From NCBI RefSeq assembly GCF_000003605.2, contig NW_003106597.1, forward strand, positions 427,320-491,319: a stretch of 64,000 nucleotides of DNA, in the 5' to 3' direction. The translations under genes were made by a program, and so were the position numbers. Below the pieces are notes generated by a model. That model had not been told where the DNA came from. It saw only the letters and a list, made by a program, of their open reading frames with translations, and ran no database searches. Below, one piece after another: positions 51,000 through 62,250 of this stretch. This stretch comes from Saccoglossus kowalevskii (lineage: Eukaryota; Hemichordata; Enteropneusta; Harrimaniidae). Position 1 is the first letter of the stretch. The number at the start of each line of letters is the position of its first letter.

Positions 51000-51185
51000 G
51001 ACGCCATCATTTTTCCCGCCAAAACTTAGGTCCAACATTTTGTACATTTTTGTATTTTTTTCCATAATTTTCTGTCTAATTTTGAACCAAGTAAATATTA
51101 TTTCTCGGTCTTGATCAAAATATTTGAAAAAAAAAAAGTCACAAAAGTTGACTATGACATTTAAAAGACCAAAAAGTTAAAGAGT
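51000..51185 (+). repeat. R3 dispersed repeat copy
   Basis: GACGCCATCATTTTTCCCGC, then CCAACATTTTGTACATTTTT, TTTTGAACCAAGTAAATA and TCTCGGTCTTGATCAAAATA. A clear R3 copy. Confidence 0.68.
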
Positions 51186-51848
51186 TTCGGTGGGTGGGGC
51201 AGCTGAATTATTTTGAATATTATTATTTAGATTCTATAGTGCTGAATGAGGATTATAAAATAAGGTACATGTATGCGATGAACGTCCCTTTCTGCATAAA
51301 TTGAATTTGTTCTGACCAATAGACTAATATCATGCCATGGACAGAGGAACCTACATACATATAAGGACACTTCAGCCATTTCTGTCAGACTCATTTGCAT
51401 TTCTAGAAATGTACATTTATCTTATTAAATTACGATTTTATGATCATCTTGCAATTCATGCGACTTCAAATTCATTTTGCAATAATTATGTATTTTTGTA
51501 ATTGTTTTGTTAGTTTTTTGAAGCATGTGACAACAGTTCACGTTGGTTTTTATAGGGTTAACAGCCAGCAATGGCAAAAATTACTTTCAACTCGGGTGGA
51601 TTGAACGCGGCATGCCAGACAGCATTTTCAAACTTTAATGAATATCTCAAGATACCTACCTGTGGAGAATGCTTAATGTGTATAAACATGACAATTACTA
51701 GCCACTATACTCTCTTGTAGACAGTGGAAAAGACAGCATGTTCCACGTTTTATTGTAACGTGACTGCACTGCAGATTTCCCATCAGTATTTACCGCTCTT
51801 GTAGTCAATTAAATGTTAAAAAAATCAGTTATCGTGCATGTACGAAAA

Positions 51849-51929
51849 TAATGTATTTTACGTGTGTTGTAAATGTTTAATGTGGGACCCACATCATGTG
51901 ACACGAATCGACGACCATGCTGCTTTAAA
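51849..51929 (-). mobile_element. GCGGTGG-type MITE, copy E (partial)
   Basis: The minus strand reads TTTAAAGCAGCATGGTCGTCG, then ATGTGGGTCCCACAT and ACACACGTAAAATACATT, matching copies A and B in order. The far end is decayed. Confidence 0.55.
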
Positions 51930-52554
51930 CAGTGATCCTTCTGTTTGAGCCTCACATTGTGAGAGATTCAGGGCCCTAATTATTTGACCATTTCTCTGAT
52001 TTTAATAATGTGTGCCACTGAATGCAATATATCTTTTACTTTAATTGGCAAGTTTCCCGTCAGGTTTCACGATCACAATGATTTGTAAACAACAGCAAGG
52101 ATAGGAATTTTAAAACAAAATGCAAATCCAGAAAGCAGCAATCAGATATATATTACTGTTCATATAAAATGTAATTTTTCAGATGCTGAAAAATCATGAT
52201 ATATGTTCGTCCATTGCATTGACATCCTCAGAACTCAGACTCATACAATTCTGATGGAATCAAGACAACTGAATATTATAAGATTTTTTTATCTATATCT
52301 CCATATTCAATTTGCTTAATAATTAACAACTTATTAAACTTATACAAGAACCCAAATCGTACAAATTTAAACACAAATTATATTCTCAATTTTCTTGCAA
52401 CTTAATTACACTCAAAACTTTTTTTTCAAATGCTTTGGTAGCTAGTCATGTCATATTTGGGTATATGAAATATCCAGAATGTATTGAATTAATCAGTTTC
52501 AGAAATATACACGCAACATTTGGACAAATCACAACACCTCAACCTTTTATATTA

Positions 52555-52601
52555 CATAGAGGGCATACTTGAACATTTAAAGTTAAAGTATGCCCTCTAT
52601 G
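52555..52601. repeat. Perfect 16-bp hairpin
   Basis: CATAGAGGGCATACTT (52555-52570) and AAGTATGCCCTCTATG (52586-52601) are exact reverse complements with a 15-base loop. No U-run follows and no element ends are seen around it. Confidence 0.8.
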
Positions 52602-53359
52602 GCGAAAATAAATTCTAAGTGAAACTAAAGTAATTTACGATAGCTAGACATTACAAACCTTCGTTGGAAAAGATGGATTAAGAGTCTCGTTCACAATTGC
52701 AGACGAGTTAGGCAGGCGGCTTTCTACCATTATTTGTGGACATTGCCGTCCTTGCCCTGTAATTGTTGTAATAGGGGGCATTGCATGGACCATAATTCCC
52801 TAAATAAGACCTCTGTGTAATTTAATTATTAAATAATTTTAATTATACTATTTAATGTATGTATAAAAAGCCAATTACATTGTGTTCTTGCTGAATTCAA
52901 CATAATTACCTGCCGATGGCGTTTTTTTTTTTCAATTCATATCAGAGGAGGTTTACAGAGGGCGATGCATGTAATGAACATCAAGACACTGGTAACAACC
53001 GGTATTCAATATTCAGTTTTGTGAAAAATTGATATTTCTGTACCTAAAAGATAGATAAACTCAACAGATGGCGAACAGTGACGTACGTGTGGGCGGATTG
53101 TCAGTACTGGATTATTATCCTAATTCTTAATCCTTTTGGAGTTGTATTTCTTAATCATGGCTATCAATATTTGACTAGATTTATCTATATATCTTGTAAT
53201 ACAAATCCAACAGTCTGCTGCAACAGCTTCCACGTCTGAAATTTGAATCACAAAGCATTATGGTTCCTGCGTTAATAGCTTGGCACTCGAAATGCTTCTT
53301 CAACTGAACATAATGTTTTTGTTCATTCATTTGTTCCATTATTCACTCAATTGGTAATT

Positions 53360-53490
53360 GGCTCAAAAAAAATAACATTAAATTTTTTCCTATTTTTGCA
53401 CCATTTTGATCAAGACCTATAGGCAATAATAAATAAATAAATAGTAAATGTTCATTTGGTCAGAAATTAACAAAGAATTAGGTGCATACA
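53360..53490 (-). repeat. R3 dispersed repeat, partial copy
   Basis: CACCATTTTGATCAAGACCT, then TTCATTTGGTCAGAAATTAA: the R3 blocks in reverse orientation. Confidence 0.5.
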
Positions 53491-54477
53491 CATGTGAGAA
53501 ATGATTAATCAATAATTAGGCAGAAAAAGTTATGATGTGCAATGGTTTAACAGGAAAGATTGCATCATCGGATAGCGTTGTCTTTATAAATAAACAATAT
53601 CGCTTGTTTCTCATTGTGGTTTATGAGAATAAACTTACAGTAACATTTTGCTAATGTCTGCCATAAGACATCGAACAAAAATATCGTCTTTCGTGGTTGC
53701 TATGGCTACTACTAGAAATCGTAGCCTTGTGTTATCATTCATCATATAGTTATATATAGTATTTGAATCGCACAAAATTTAACCACAGGCTCTGTGAACT
53801 CATCGTTCAGTGTCTGATGTGTGTGTCGTGACATCTGTCTTGACATGCAAACATTATTTATTGTAGAAAATAGGATGTTTCAAGGGATTTTTGCTTTTTT
53901 TATATTTTTGTGCCAAACGATTACAGACATTTGAAGTCACTGCTGTTTTTATGAACCCAGAACCTCCCTGACACAAGGAAAACTTGCTAGTGTAGCATTT
54001 CCCATATCTGTCTTGACTCAGAAAAAATTTGAATGAAATCTATATAGCTTTCAGTGCATATTAAGTACCTCATTTGCATATCAGATAGTTATCAGTATAT
54101 ACTTTATACCTTATTTGCATATACCCAATAGTACACATTTTAATACATTAAAATGCAACAAATCAGATTCATTTTTGTTAAATTTTTTGAGTAGTCCATT
54201 AATTGTATAGTAATTCCACAACAAATAATGTTGGTAATCATGTTTTAGTCTGGATTTTTTATTCACCATAAAGTCAGTGTGAGATATGCACACACTGAAT
54301 ATTAATAGTACACTTGATTCAGAAAAATACAAAACATGAACAGAATCATTTTATATAGTTGTCATGGTTATACATTTATCTTTTAACCCATAATCTTATA
54401 TGCTGGTCTGAAAATACTTAATATTTTTATCTTGTCTAGGATCATTGACGAAAATGTTTTGACCACAGTGGAATGTT

Positions 54478-54490
54478 GTTGCTAGGCAAC
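54478..54490. promoter_or_regulatory. X-box palindrome (possible RFX site)
   Basis: GTTGCTAGGCAAC, a perfect half-site pair with a three-base spacer, one of the best matches to the RFX X-box in the window. Confidence 0.38.
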
Positions 54491-55126
54491 AAATGTGAGT
54501 TTGGAGTGAAAAATAAAATGATGTACTGGTATCTATTACTTTGGAAGAGTGGAAATACAAAAAAAAAAAGAGAATTTTATGACAAGTTGGGATGGCTGTA
54601 AAATCACGAAATGTGTTGTTTTTTTCTGTCGGCAGCAAAGTTGAGTTGCACAGGGAACAGTTTTTAAGAACTCCAACCTCTCTACATTATTCCTTTAAAC
54701 TCCAAAATAAAATTTTTGACTTTTGCACAAAAACAGAATCCGAGCAATTTTTCAAAAACAATTACAAGATGTGTAGGTATAATAGAAAATGTTAGAAATA
54801 TACATAAAAATTTGCAAAAAGTTGGTCAGAAAAATGATGAATTCAAAGTGTACTTTCCCGCAGCTTTTTATTTTTTTTTCCATTTTGTTGTAAAGTACAC
54901 AATGGGAGCCTTTGTGGTTACTTGTCTGTATGTATGTATGTATGTTCCACTAACAAATGTTCAGAACAAATTATGTCATTTTTATTAAACAGATATATTG
55001 ATGCTCTTGGATGTGCAGACCTGGTTAGTTTTGAATTGAAATTTGTGCATACTAAGTACCTAATTTGTATAATGGTAATTGTTAGCAAGTATTCAGCTTT
55101 TCCACTGATACCTCAAGCATATAAAT

Positions 55127-55337
55127 TACTGTAAAATACTTTATTTTGCTTAGAATTAATTTTCGCTATTTTCGCTGCAGCAATGATTCAGTGAAAATAA
55201 AATCCAGCGAATATACCTCTTTTTCTATATTTTACATTCAACTTGTCAAAAAACAGTGAAAATAAATTCCATACAAAACACCAAAAAAGTCTTTTCAGCA
55301 AAAATTAATTCCAGCTAAAATAAAGTATTTTACAGTG
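55127..55337. mobile_element. TA-flanked palindromic MITE, full copy
   Basis: TACTGTAAAATACTTTATTT at the left and AAATAAAGTATTTTACAGTG at the right; inner blocks TTTTCGCTGCAGCAATGATT and CAAAAAAGTCTTTTCAGC. It lies 24 bp upstream of H1 copy 4. Confidence 0.78.
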
Positions 55338-55360
55338 CCTAATTTGCAAAAATTAATATA

Positions 55361-56193
55361 TTTTTAGCTTCGCTGTTGACAAAGTCAACACAGCGGAGCT
55401 GTTTATATTACTGATTGTCCATCGTCATCAACTTTACAATTTCAACTTCTTCTTTGAAACCGCAAGTCAGAATGTTTTCGAATTTGATATGCAAGTACCT
55501 TGGATGGTTCTTTCTCAGATTTGTTCATTTCATGTCAAAATCTTGAATTCTCTATTTTGGTGAATATTTTTGTCATTTTTTTGTAATAAGTGATATTTTA
55601 GACTTTTTGTTAAAAACAGTAAGTTCGATTGCATATAGGTACTGCATGTCGACCTCTCTCAGATTTGATCATTTCATGATATCTTTAATTCTCTAATTTT
55701 GGTGAATATTTTTGTCATTTTTGGTAAAATGTGATACTTTCGACTTCTAGTAAAAAACGGCATGTCTGATTGCTTTGATATTACATATATAGGTACTCCA
55801 TATGGACTTCTAGCAGATTTGTTCATTTTGTGATGACATCTTCAATTCTTCAATTTTGATGAATATTTTTGTCATTTTTGGTAAAAAGTGATATTTTCGA
55901 CTTCTTGTAAAAAACGGCAAGTGAGATTGCTTTGATATTACATATATAGGTACTACATGTGGATCTCTCCCAGACTTGTTCATTTCATGATGATATCTTT
56001 AATTCTCTAATTTTGATTATTATTTTTGTAATTTTTGGTAAAAAAAATATATTTTCGACTTCTTGTTAAAAACCGCAAGTCTGATTACTTTGATACTATA
56101 CATATTGTTCATTTTCTAATGATGTCTTCAGTTCTTAATTGAAATGTGCATAGCTAAAAGCGAAGCTATCTCAGCCGTCAGGCTGCTTGTTTT
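55361..56193 (+). mobile_element. H1 tandem-core Helentron-like element, copy 4
   Basis: 5' end TTTTTAGCTTCGCTGTTGAC with the palindrome GTTGACAAAGTCAAC; about five core monomers; 3' end AAAAGCGAAGCTATCTCAGC then CGTCAGGCTGCTTGTTT. The 5' arm TAGCTTCGCT and the 3' arm AGCGAAGCTA pair perfectly even though both differ from the other copies. Confidence 0.8.
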
Positions 56194-58005
56194 AGCTTTT
56201 CCAGTACGTTCAAAGCTTTCTTTGATTTATGAAATTAACATTTCAATGTCATCATGCCCTTCCATGGATAAGGTCATCTAGGTTGTCATAGCAACAGCAC
56301 TTCAACTTCATTTGTAACAAGTGATGGTTATCTCTCAAATGCAGAGATGGTTGATAAAAAACTGTCGCCATGACAGCTAGGCTGCCTACTTACCATTTGT
56401 ACAATTTATAGATGTAGACGTCAGTTTTTTTTTTATTATAATTCACTGGTTTTATTTGCATTTCTTGTTGCCATGGAAATCATACATCTCTCAGCCTCTA
56501 TTACATATAAAGGTAAAATATTGTCAAATGAAAGTTTATTCTTTGAAACAATATAGTTGCATGTTGATTTAGGTTCATTCTTGAATAGTTAGTTGCATCT
56601 TCATTCTATCTCAGATATTAAGCAAATAATCATATGTGAGAAATCCTCCTAAAGTAAAAATAGTCTTTTTCCTAATGAAGCTACATCCTATCATTTCAGC
56701 TCTATTAAAGTTGTCATTGCATGGAAAACCATAAAATAAAAAAACTCAAAAACCGTACAAAGTTCTTCATGGCTCAAATTTAGTACATACCATATACATT
56801 AAATCGCATGGAAACTGGGATTAAATTCTTGCATCACGTAATCTGCATTACAAATGTTCAGTTTGGTCCGAATTGTCATGTGACTATTGGTAATATTATG
56901 TTATATGATTTTAGTGTTGTATTTGCTTTATTAGAAGTGTATACTTTGTTTTTGAATGCACTTATTTAAAATTTAGTGACAAATCGAAGTACCGGGGGAT
57001 AGCTAAAAATTCTACTTAATTCATCGCCTACATGAATAGCCGATATGAATGGAATATACGGTAATGGCGTCAGAATGTGATACGTGTCATGCTTGATATG
57101 AGTTTAATGCCATGTACAGAATGTTTTAAACATACTGTATAAGGGTTAATTATTCACTGGGTTTTAGTTTTGCTTATTTCGCTGACTGGAAAATGCGCCA
57201 AAATAAAAACCCTGTAAATATGTAAAATTTAGCATAGAACACATTATCTAAATGATAAAACCGTGAATTTAAAACTCACTAAATATGCCTGAAATGCTAA
57301 ATCAGCGAAATTTAAACCCAATGAAAATTAATCATTTTACAGTATCCTGCCTGTGACTGTGACTTTTATATTCTCTTCTTTCATAGATCTATTGTGTTGT
57401 GAACAAAACCCAGTGTATTTCCTGAATATACTGCATACCATTAAAGTTGGAATCAATCTTTTGAATGGCATAGTCAACTTTTCTCACCTTCACAAAATCT
57501 CCAATTAACATACTTATTCTAATATGGCAGGACGTTAATAATTCAAACTAAATTGAATTCCTCACACAAAGCAATGTATCGGTGCATTGGTATTTTAACG
57601 ATCTTGGGTTTTTACTATGTATAGACCCTTTGCATGATCAATATTTCAAATGACGTTGCCGAGATATGGCGGCCATATTGGTGTATTTTCAACAGTTCTC
57701 TATACCTTTAAAATGTCCATTATTATTTTCACGCGGTGGAGCACTTCATTACGTCACATGTGAAGACTCATAGCAGAATTATGTATGAACTAATTTTAAT
57801 ATCTACAGCAAATATTAAAATAAATTAAACTTTTTCTAAAAACTTCAAAATCCAAAATATTTATTTTTGTCTGATTTTGAGTGAACTAAACTGACACTGA
57901 TTTTAAGCGCACTGTTTTAATTAAATAAACGCTCTTTATAGCAGAGCGAATTTGGTAATCCTAAAATTAATTTGATAATAATAACTGTTGTTTATTTGTT
58001 TTCAG
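56194..58005. other. End of the giant intron
   Basis: AT-rich. X-box-like sites at 56282-56295 and 56467-56480. A diverged relative of the TA-MITE lies at about 57138-57344 (TTTCGCTGACTGG, ATCAGCGAAATTTAAAC, CATTTTACAGTA). A possible GCGGTGG-MITE scrap lies near 57734. The acceptor tract TGTTGTTTATTTGTTTTCAG closes the intron. Confidence 0.5.
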
Positions 58006-58117
58006 CGAACAAGGCGACTACGTCGGCAGCATACATTACCAGTGCTACGCAGTGCAAACACATATCGACATGGTGCCCTCCAGTTAATGATCCATACAAT
58101 TGATCCAATAAGTAATA
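58006..58117 (+). CDS. SLC24A1/2-like: NCKX exchanger, cytosolic-loop exon
   Basis: After ...TTTTCAG the phase-0 frame reads RTRRLRRQHTLPVLRSANTY, then RHGALQLMIHTIDPISN. This matches the conserved start of the large cytosolic loop in NCKX1/2 (the 'QLM.HT.DPL' block), and the exon would give residues 290-326 plus one base of codon 327. The donor ATA|GTAAGT starts at 58118. The basic RTRRLRR stretch faces the cytosol. An alternative donor a few bases upstream would break frame with the next exon, so 58117 is preferred. An R3 repeat begins about 25 bp beyond the donor. Confidence 0.88.
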
Positions 58118-58142
58118 GTAAGTATTTATTTAATAATACTTA

Positions 58143-58260
58143 ATAATGCAACAATTTACACATTTTTATGTATTTTTATGTAATTTCTTCGTTAAATTTG
58201 GACGTTATGGGGATAATTTCCCATTGCCTTTAAGTTCTGATTTTTAAAAAAAAATGAAAA
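58143..58260 (+). repeat. R3 dispersed repeat, truncated copy
   Basis: AATGCAACAATTTACACATT, then TTAAATTTGGACGTTATGGG and TAATTTCCCATTGCC; R3 middle and end blocks directly behind the splice donor of the exon. Confidence 0.5.
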
Positions 58261-58607
58261 ACAGATATTTTGAAAAAAATATTTGTAATCAAATGTTAAC
58301 GCACAAACACACACATACTTTTATTCTGCATTCATTTGACGCTTATCAGCCATGTTCATTTCCACTTATGATTATTCTTCGACCTCTGGCATTTAATTTT
58401 ATATATCCCTTCAACTATCATGTATTTACCTATTTAAGCATTTTGATGTCTCAGTGTCTCTCCCACATCCCTCAGTCTTAATAGTTTTCAAAGTGCCCCA
58501 CTCGGTTTCTGCTTTCACGCAATGAGCATCGCCAAAGTTTTCCTTCCACCTTTTCATCATTTCAGATTTGTCTCCTTTCATACATAATTTTTTTATGTTC
58601 TACTTTG

Positions 58608-59291
58608 TTAGTGCCCGTTCGGGCGCAGTCTGTGTCTTAGAAATGCCTGGACTAATCACAATCAAACTGCACACATACATCATACATGATATTATACATA
58701 TGCACATCAATTTGTTTCACGATCTGATTCAAGATGGCCGAATGGCGGCCATTTTTGTGCTAAAAATCATCAAAATCAAGCATTTTTCGGCTGTTTACAG
58801 ATGGATTTTGTTCAAAATTGGTATATATGTTACACATTATAGGACCTTGATGCACATCATTTTGTTTTTCCGATAAGATTCAAAATGGCCGACTGGCGGC
58901 CATTTTGTTTTAATGAATGTGGTTCTAGACCCATATCTCCGACTTGTTTTGACTGATTATGTTCAAATTTTAAATATTCATTATTTATCATGTCATAGAT
59001 AGACAGATATATTGGTTTGAAGATCCTATTCAAAATAGCCGAATGGAGGTCATTTTTGTGCTGAAAAAATCCTCGAATATCAAACATTTCTTGCATTTAT
59101 GGATGGATTTTGTTCAAACTTATAACACACGTTAGACATTACAGGTTCCTGATGCATGTCATTTTATTTTTCAGATTTTATTCAAAATAGCTGACTGGCG
59201 GCCATTTTGTTTTAATGATTGGGCTTCTAGAGCCATATCTCTCAAATGCTTTAACTGATTATATTCAAATTTTATATATTTGTTATACATC

Positions 59292-59372
<81 letters not shown>

Positions 59373-59580
59373 TCAAAATGGCTGATTTTGAATGCTGTTC
59401 CAGAGCAATATCTCTCAATATGGACAAGTACTTGTTTGACGATCAGAAACAAATGTCACTCATTTTAATGTTAAAAAACCATATTCCTGACATGGTTATA
59501 TTCCAGCTATATTACTATAAACATAACTATATATCTTAAATTTGATAACTAACGGGGACTGTGCCATGCATGGCTTGTTT
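58608..59580 (+). mobile_element. H2 tandem-core Helentron-like element, copy 2
   Basis: 5' end TTAGTGCCCGTTCGGGCGCAG, itself a GCCCGTTCGGGC hairpin; 3' end AACTAACGGGGACTGTGCC then ATGCATGGCTTGTTT. The core carries several TTCAAAATGGCCGACTGGC / GGCCATTTTGTTTTAATGA units. It lacks the GT-rich stretch that copy 1 has near its 5' end and has a 70-bp AT microsatellite where copy 1 has a short TATATATATAC. No gene. Confidence 0.8.
59295..59364. repeat. (AT)n microsatellite inside H2 copy 2
   Basis: About 35 AT units at the site that in H2 copy 1 (50286-50302) is only a few units long; frames read through it (IYIYIY) are meaningless. Confidence 0.95.
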
Positions 59581-59697
59581 TCATACATTTCACATTAAAC
59601 TCATCAAAAATCAGTGAAAATAAATTCCATACAAAACACCCAAAAAGCCTTTTCAGCGAAAATTAATTCCAGCGAAAATAAAGTATTCCACAGTATG
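59581..59697. mobile_element. TA-MITE half copy abutting H2
   Basis: The right half of the MITE (AGTGAAAATAAATTCCATAC ... AAATAAAGTATTCCACAGTA) starts immediately after the TTGTTT end of H2 copy 2. The missing left half is not found before the H2 5' end. Confidence 0.65.
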
Positions 59698-61085
59698 CAT
59701 TATTTGTAGGTTATTAAAATTAAATTTAAATGAACAAATCCACAATCACTTGCAAATTTATGAACTTTATAAAACCCAGTGATTACCGGGGTATGCTAAA
59801 AAGATCAAAGTAGTGTAATGTCAGTGAAAATAGATAGTTTTATAGTATGTGTTCGAGTTTGTGTTCAAAGTTTCAACTAATATGAAATGAAATATCCCAT
59901 ATAGTGTTTGATGTTTTGTGGTAATCACAACTGAATGTTCAGGCACGCAATGACGCATATGCAGACTAGCATTATGCACCTTACGTCATCTTTTTGTAAG
60001 CTGTGAGGGAAGTGCAGCCTGTTGTTACAGTGTAACCGTGGTATCAATAAAACCTGTCAAAATTATATGGTTCTGATGATTTGATTGATCAATAAAATTA
60101 ACAATAACATTACCCATCATGCATATAGGACATTTTCCTCCTCAGAAATTGCATTTATGATAATTGTAATTATTAAAATTAAACTACAATATCAATTTTT
60201 TTTCGTTTACACAAAAATAATTAATTGTCTTAAACCATTTTCTTTTCTTGTGTCTTTGGTTTATGTACCGTTCATATCCACTATCTGTGGAAGCTTGCGT
60301 CACAGGAGAAAAACATAAAAGATTTTATTTCTGAGAAGTGCGCATAGTAAAATATCCAGTTAGCACCAAAACAAAAAAAAATATTAGAAGAAATAGCAGT
60401 GAAATATAAGTGTTGTGTGGCACAAAAAGAATTATAAAAAAGGAATATCCAATTACATCTGTTGTGGGTATTACAGGGTAATTTATTCGACTTGTAACTT
60501 ATGACGTGTTTCTTTATATGTACGTATTTAATCTTATTTGACGTCAGTATAGTTGCAAAAACAAATTAAATAAAATGTGATAATCAGCTGATGATGAAAT
60601 CTGGTAAAAGTCAATGACTACATCACACCACAGATTAAACCTAACACAAACAGCCACATAATGGGATCAGAGTTTGCATGATAACTTGAATTTGTTCGCA
60701 CCTTGGTTACTTGATGGGCCTTTTGAGTACTAATTAATATATAATTATACCGATAATTAATAGTAATCAACCATCAATGCAGCACTATATTCATTACCAA
60801 CGTTCTCTGCGTACGGTAGGTGTTTTTGTAACGCGCCTATTATATTGTTAACATCTTAGAATTTAAAAGCGCCGAAAAACAAAATATTGTTTGCTTATCA
60901 ACCACAGCGCGGCACAATGACGGTGGAGGTTCATAAAATACTGAGGTTTGCTCATTATCACAAAAAGTTGCGAAATGTTCTCGAAACTTTCTTGATTTTT
61001 GGTTACACAGACAAGACATCTCTTGTGTTATAGCGTCTGTAACACCGGTTAAAAATGAATTGTTCTAGAGGAAAATGTTTAGGAC
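59698..61085. other. Intron stretch, nothing recognised
   Basis: AT-rich intron DNA between exons at 58006 and 61556. Slightly CpG-richer near 60810-60920. No ORF with a recognisable motif. Confidence 0.5.
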
Positions 61086-61340
61086 ACTTGTGAACAGTTT
61101 TGACTCCCATGATTTTAATGAAACTTGGTACATAGATGCCGTGGAATAATGCTCAGATTAGTTTTTGGGTGAAATTCTTGTATATTAATGACCTAATTTG
61201 CATATAAATTGGGCAATTTCACTTGTTTCTTATGTACCATTAAACAGATTTCAATGAAACTTGGTATATAGATATAGTCAAATTTAGACATATTTCAATG
61301 ATTTTGCATGCAATAAACACAAGTTTTGCTTTATGCGTAT
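61086..61340 (+). repeat. Tandem-like repeat with 'AATGAAACTTGGTA' units
   Basis: Two related units: TTTTAATGAAACTTGGTACA / TAGATGCCG and TTTCAATGAAACTTGGTATA / TAGATATAG, about 120 bp apart, with TTAATGACCTAATTTGCATA between. Similar TACCTCATTTGCATAT blocks occur near 54066-54122. Possibly the core of a third tandem-core family; no ends were seen. Confidence 0.45.
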
Positions 61341-61555
61341 TGAAGATGTGCTTCTAATAAAGTAAATACAGTATTCCTTATTTGTACTTCATACCTCCAA
61401 TACTCTCAACACACAAGAGTTCTTTCTAAGCTTTCTTTGATTTTTATTGAATGTGTAGAATGGAAGCGTAAAGTGCCAAAGTTAATGTGCAGTTTTAAAT
61501 GAATTATTTAAGTTATAAATTTCAGCCAATTAATTTGTTTTTGTCTACTTCTCAG

Positions 61556-62016
61556 GAGAACTTCAGGAAAAAGCAGTCAAATTGCAGGAATTAGCAACAA
61601 AAAGTGACGATGAAGAAAAAGGTGATGAAACAGTTAAGGAGAATGTTCCTGGGTCTCAATTACCCCAAAATGGCAATGGTGTTGCCCTGGGTAGCGGTAA
61701 CCGTAACAACTATGCATCTACAGTTTCAATAATTAATGCTGAACAGTTACCTGAGCAATGTACTCCACCGTGCCAAAGTTATTCAAACGAGACTGTGACC
61801 AGCCCCGAAGCCAGCGAAATCAAGCAACATCGACAGTCACAGGATGCGTCATCAAATACAACGCAAATCACCACATTGGAAACACCGCTAGATGCTCCCA
61901 GGGATACCTCTCCTGTTACAAACTTACATGCAAGTACACAAAGTGATCAAGTTCAAGCTGGTGAGGGTGCTGCCACTGAATTCAGCAGAACCGGCACGAT
62001 AGATGCTATCTCACAG
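61556..62016 (+). CDS. SLC24A1/2-like: NCKX exchanger, variable cytosolic-loop exon
   Basis: The acceptor is TTGTCTACTTCTCAG. Two bases complete codon 327 (AGA) and then ELQEKAVKLQELATKSDDEE follows, giving residues 328-480. The start resembles the conserved helix after the HTIDP block; the rest is Ser/Thr/Gln/Asn-rich low-complexity sequence (for example SNETVTSPEASEIKQHRQSQ) with no domain, as expected for the poorly conserved loop of NCKX1/2 proteins. It ends in phase 0 at TCACAG|GTATTT, a weaker donor than the others. Assignment rests on frame, flanking splice sites and position. Confidence 0.85.
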
Positions 62017-62036
62017 GTATTTTACTTGAATTGATA

Positions 62037-62250
62037 TTCTGTTAACTATTTTATTTTAGCTGGAATTTATTTTCGCTGAATAGACTTTTCGGGTGTTTGT
62101 ATTGAATTTATTTTCACTGATTTTTGAAGAGTGGAAAGTAAAATATATTAAAAAAAAGTCTATTCGCTGGATTTTATTTTCACTGAATCATTCCTTCAGC
62201 AAAAATAGCGAAAATTAATTCCAAGTGAAAATAAAATATTTAACCGTATA
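62037..62250. mobile_element. TA-MITE, full copy beside a splice donor
   Basis: Left CTGTTAACTATTTTATTTTAG, inner TTTTCGCTGAATAGACTTTT and CCTTCAGCAAAAATAGCG, right AAATAAAATATTTAACCGTA. It begins about 20 bp after the donor of the 61556-62016 exon and takes up a quarter of the 810-bp intron. Confidence 0.68.

Larger units (their letters stand above)
5611..58005 (+). other. 52.4-kb phase-0 intron of the exchanger gene
   Basis: The donor GTAAGT at 5611-5616 and the acceptor TTTATTTGTTTTCAG ending at 58005 join two exons in frame at the boundary between the first membrane half and the large cytosolic loop. I found no further conserved NCKX segment inside, so any exon skipped here would be a short alternative cassette. 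The intron is dominated by the dispersed and tandem repeats listed separately. Open frames within it are short and AT-driven or produced by tandem repeats; no nested gene is supported. Confidence 0.85.

Noticed and set aside
59171-59468. Frames with long IYIYIY runs
   Set aside because: Translation of an (AT)n microsatellite.
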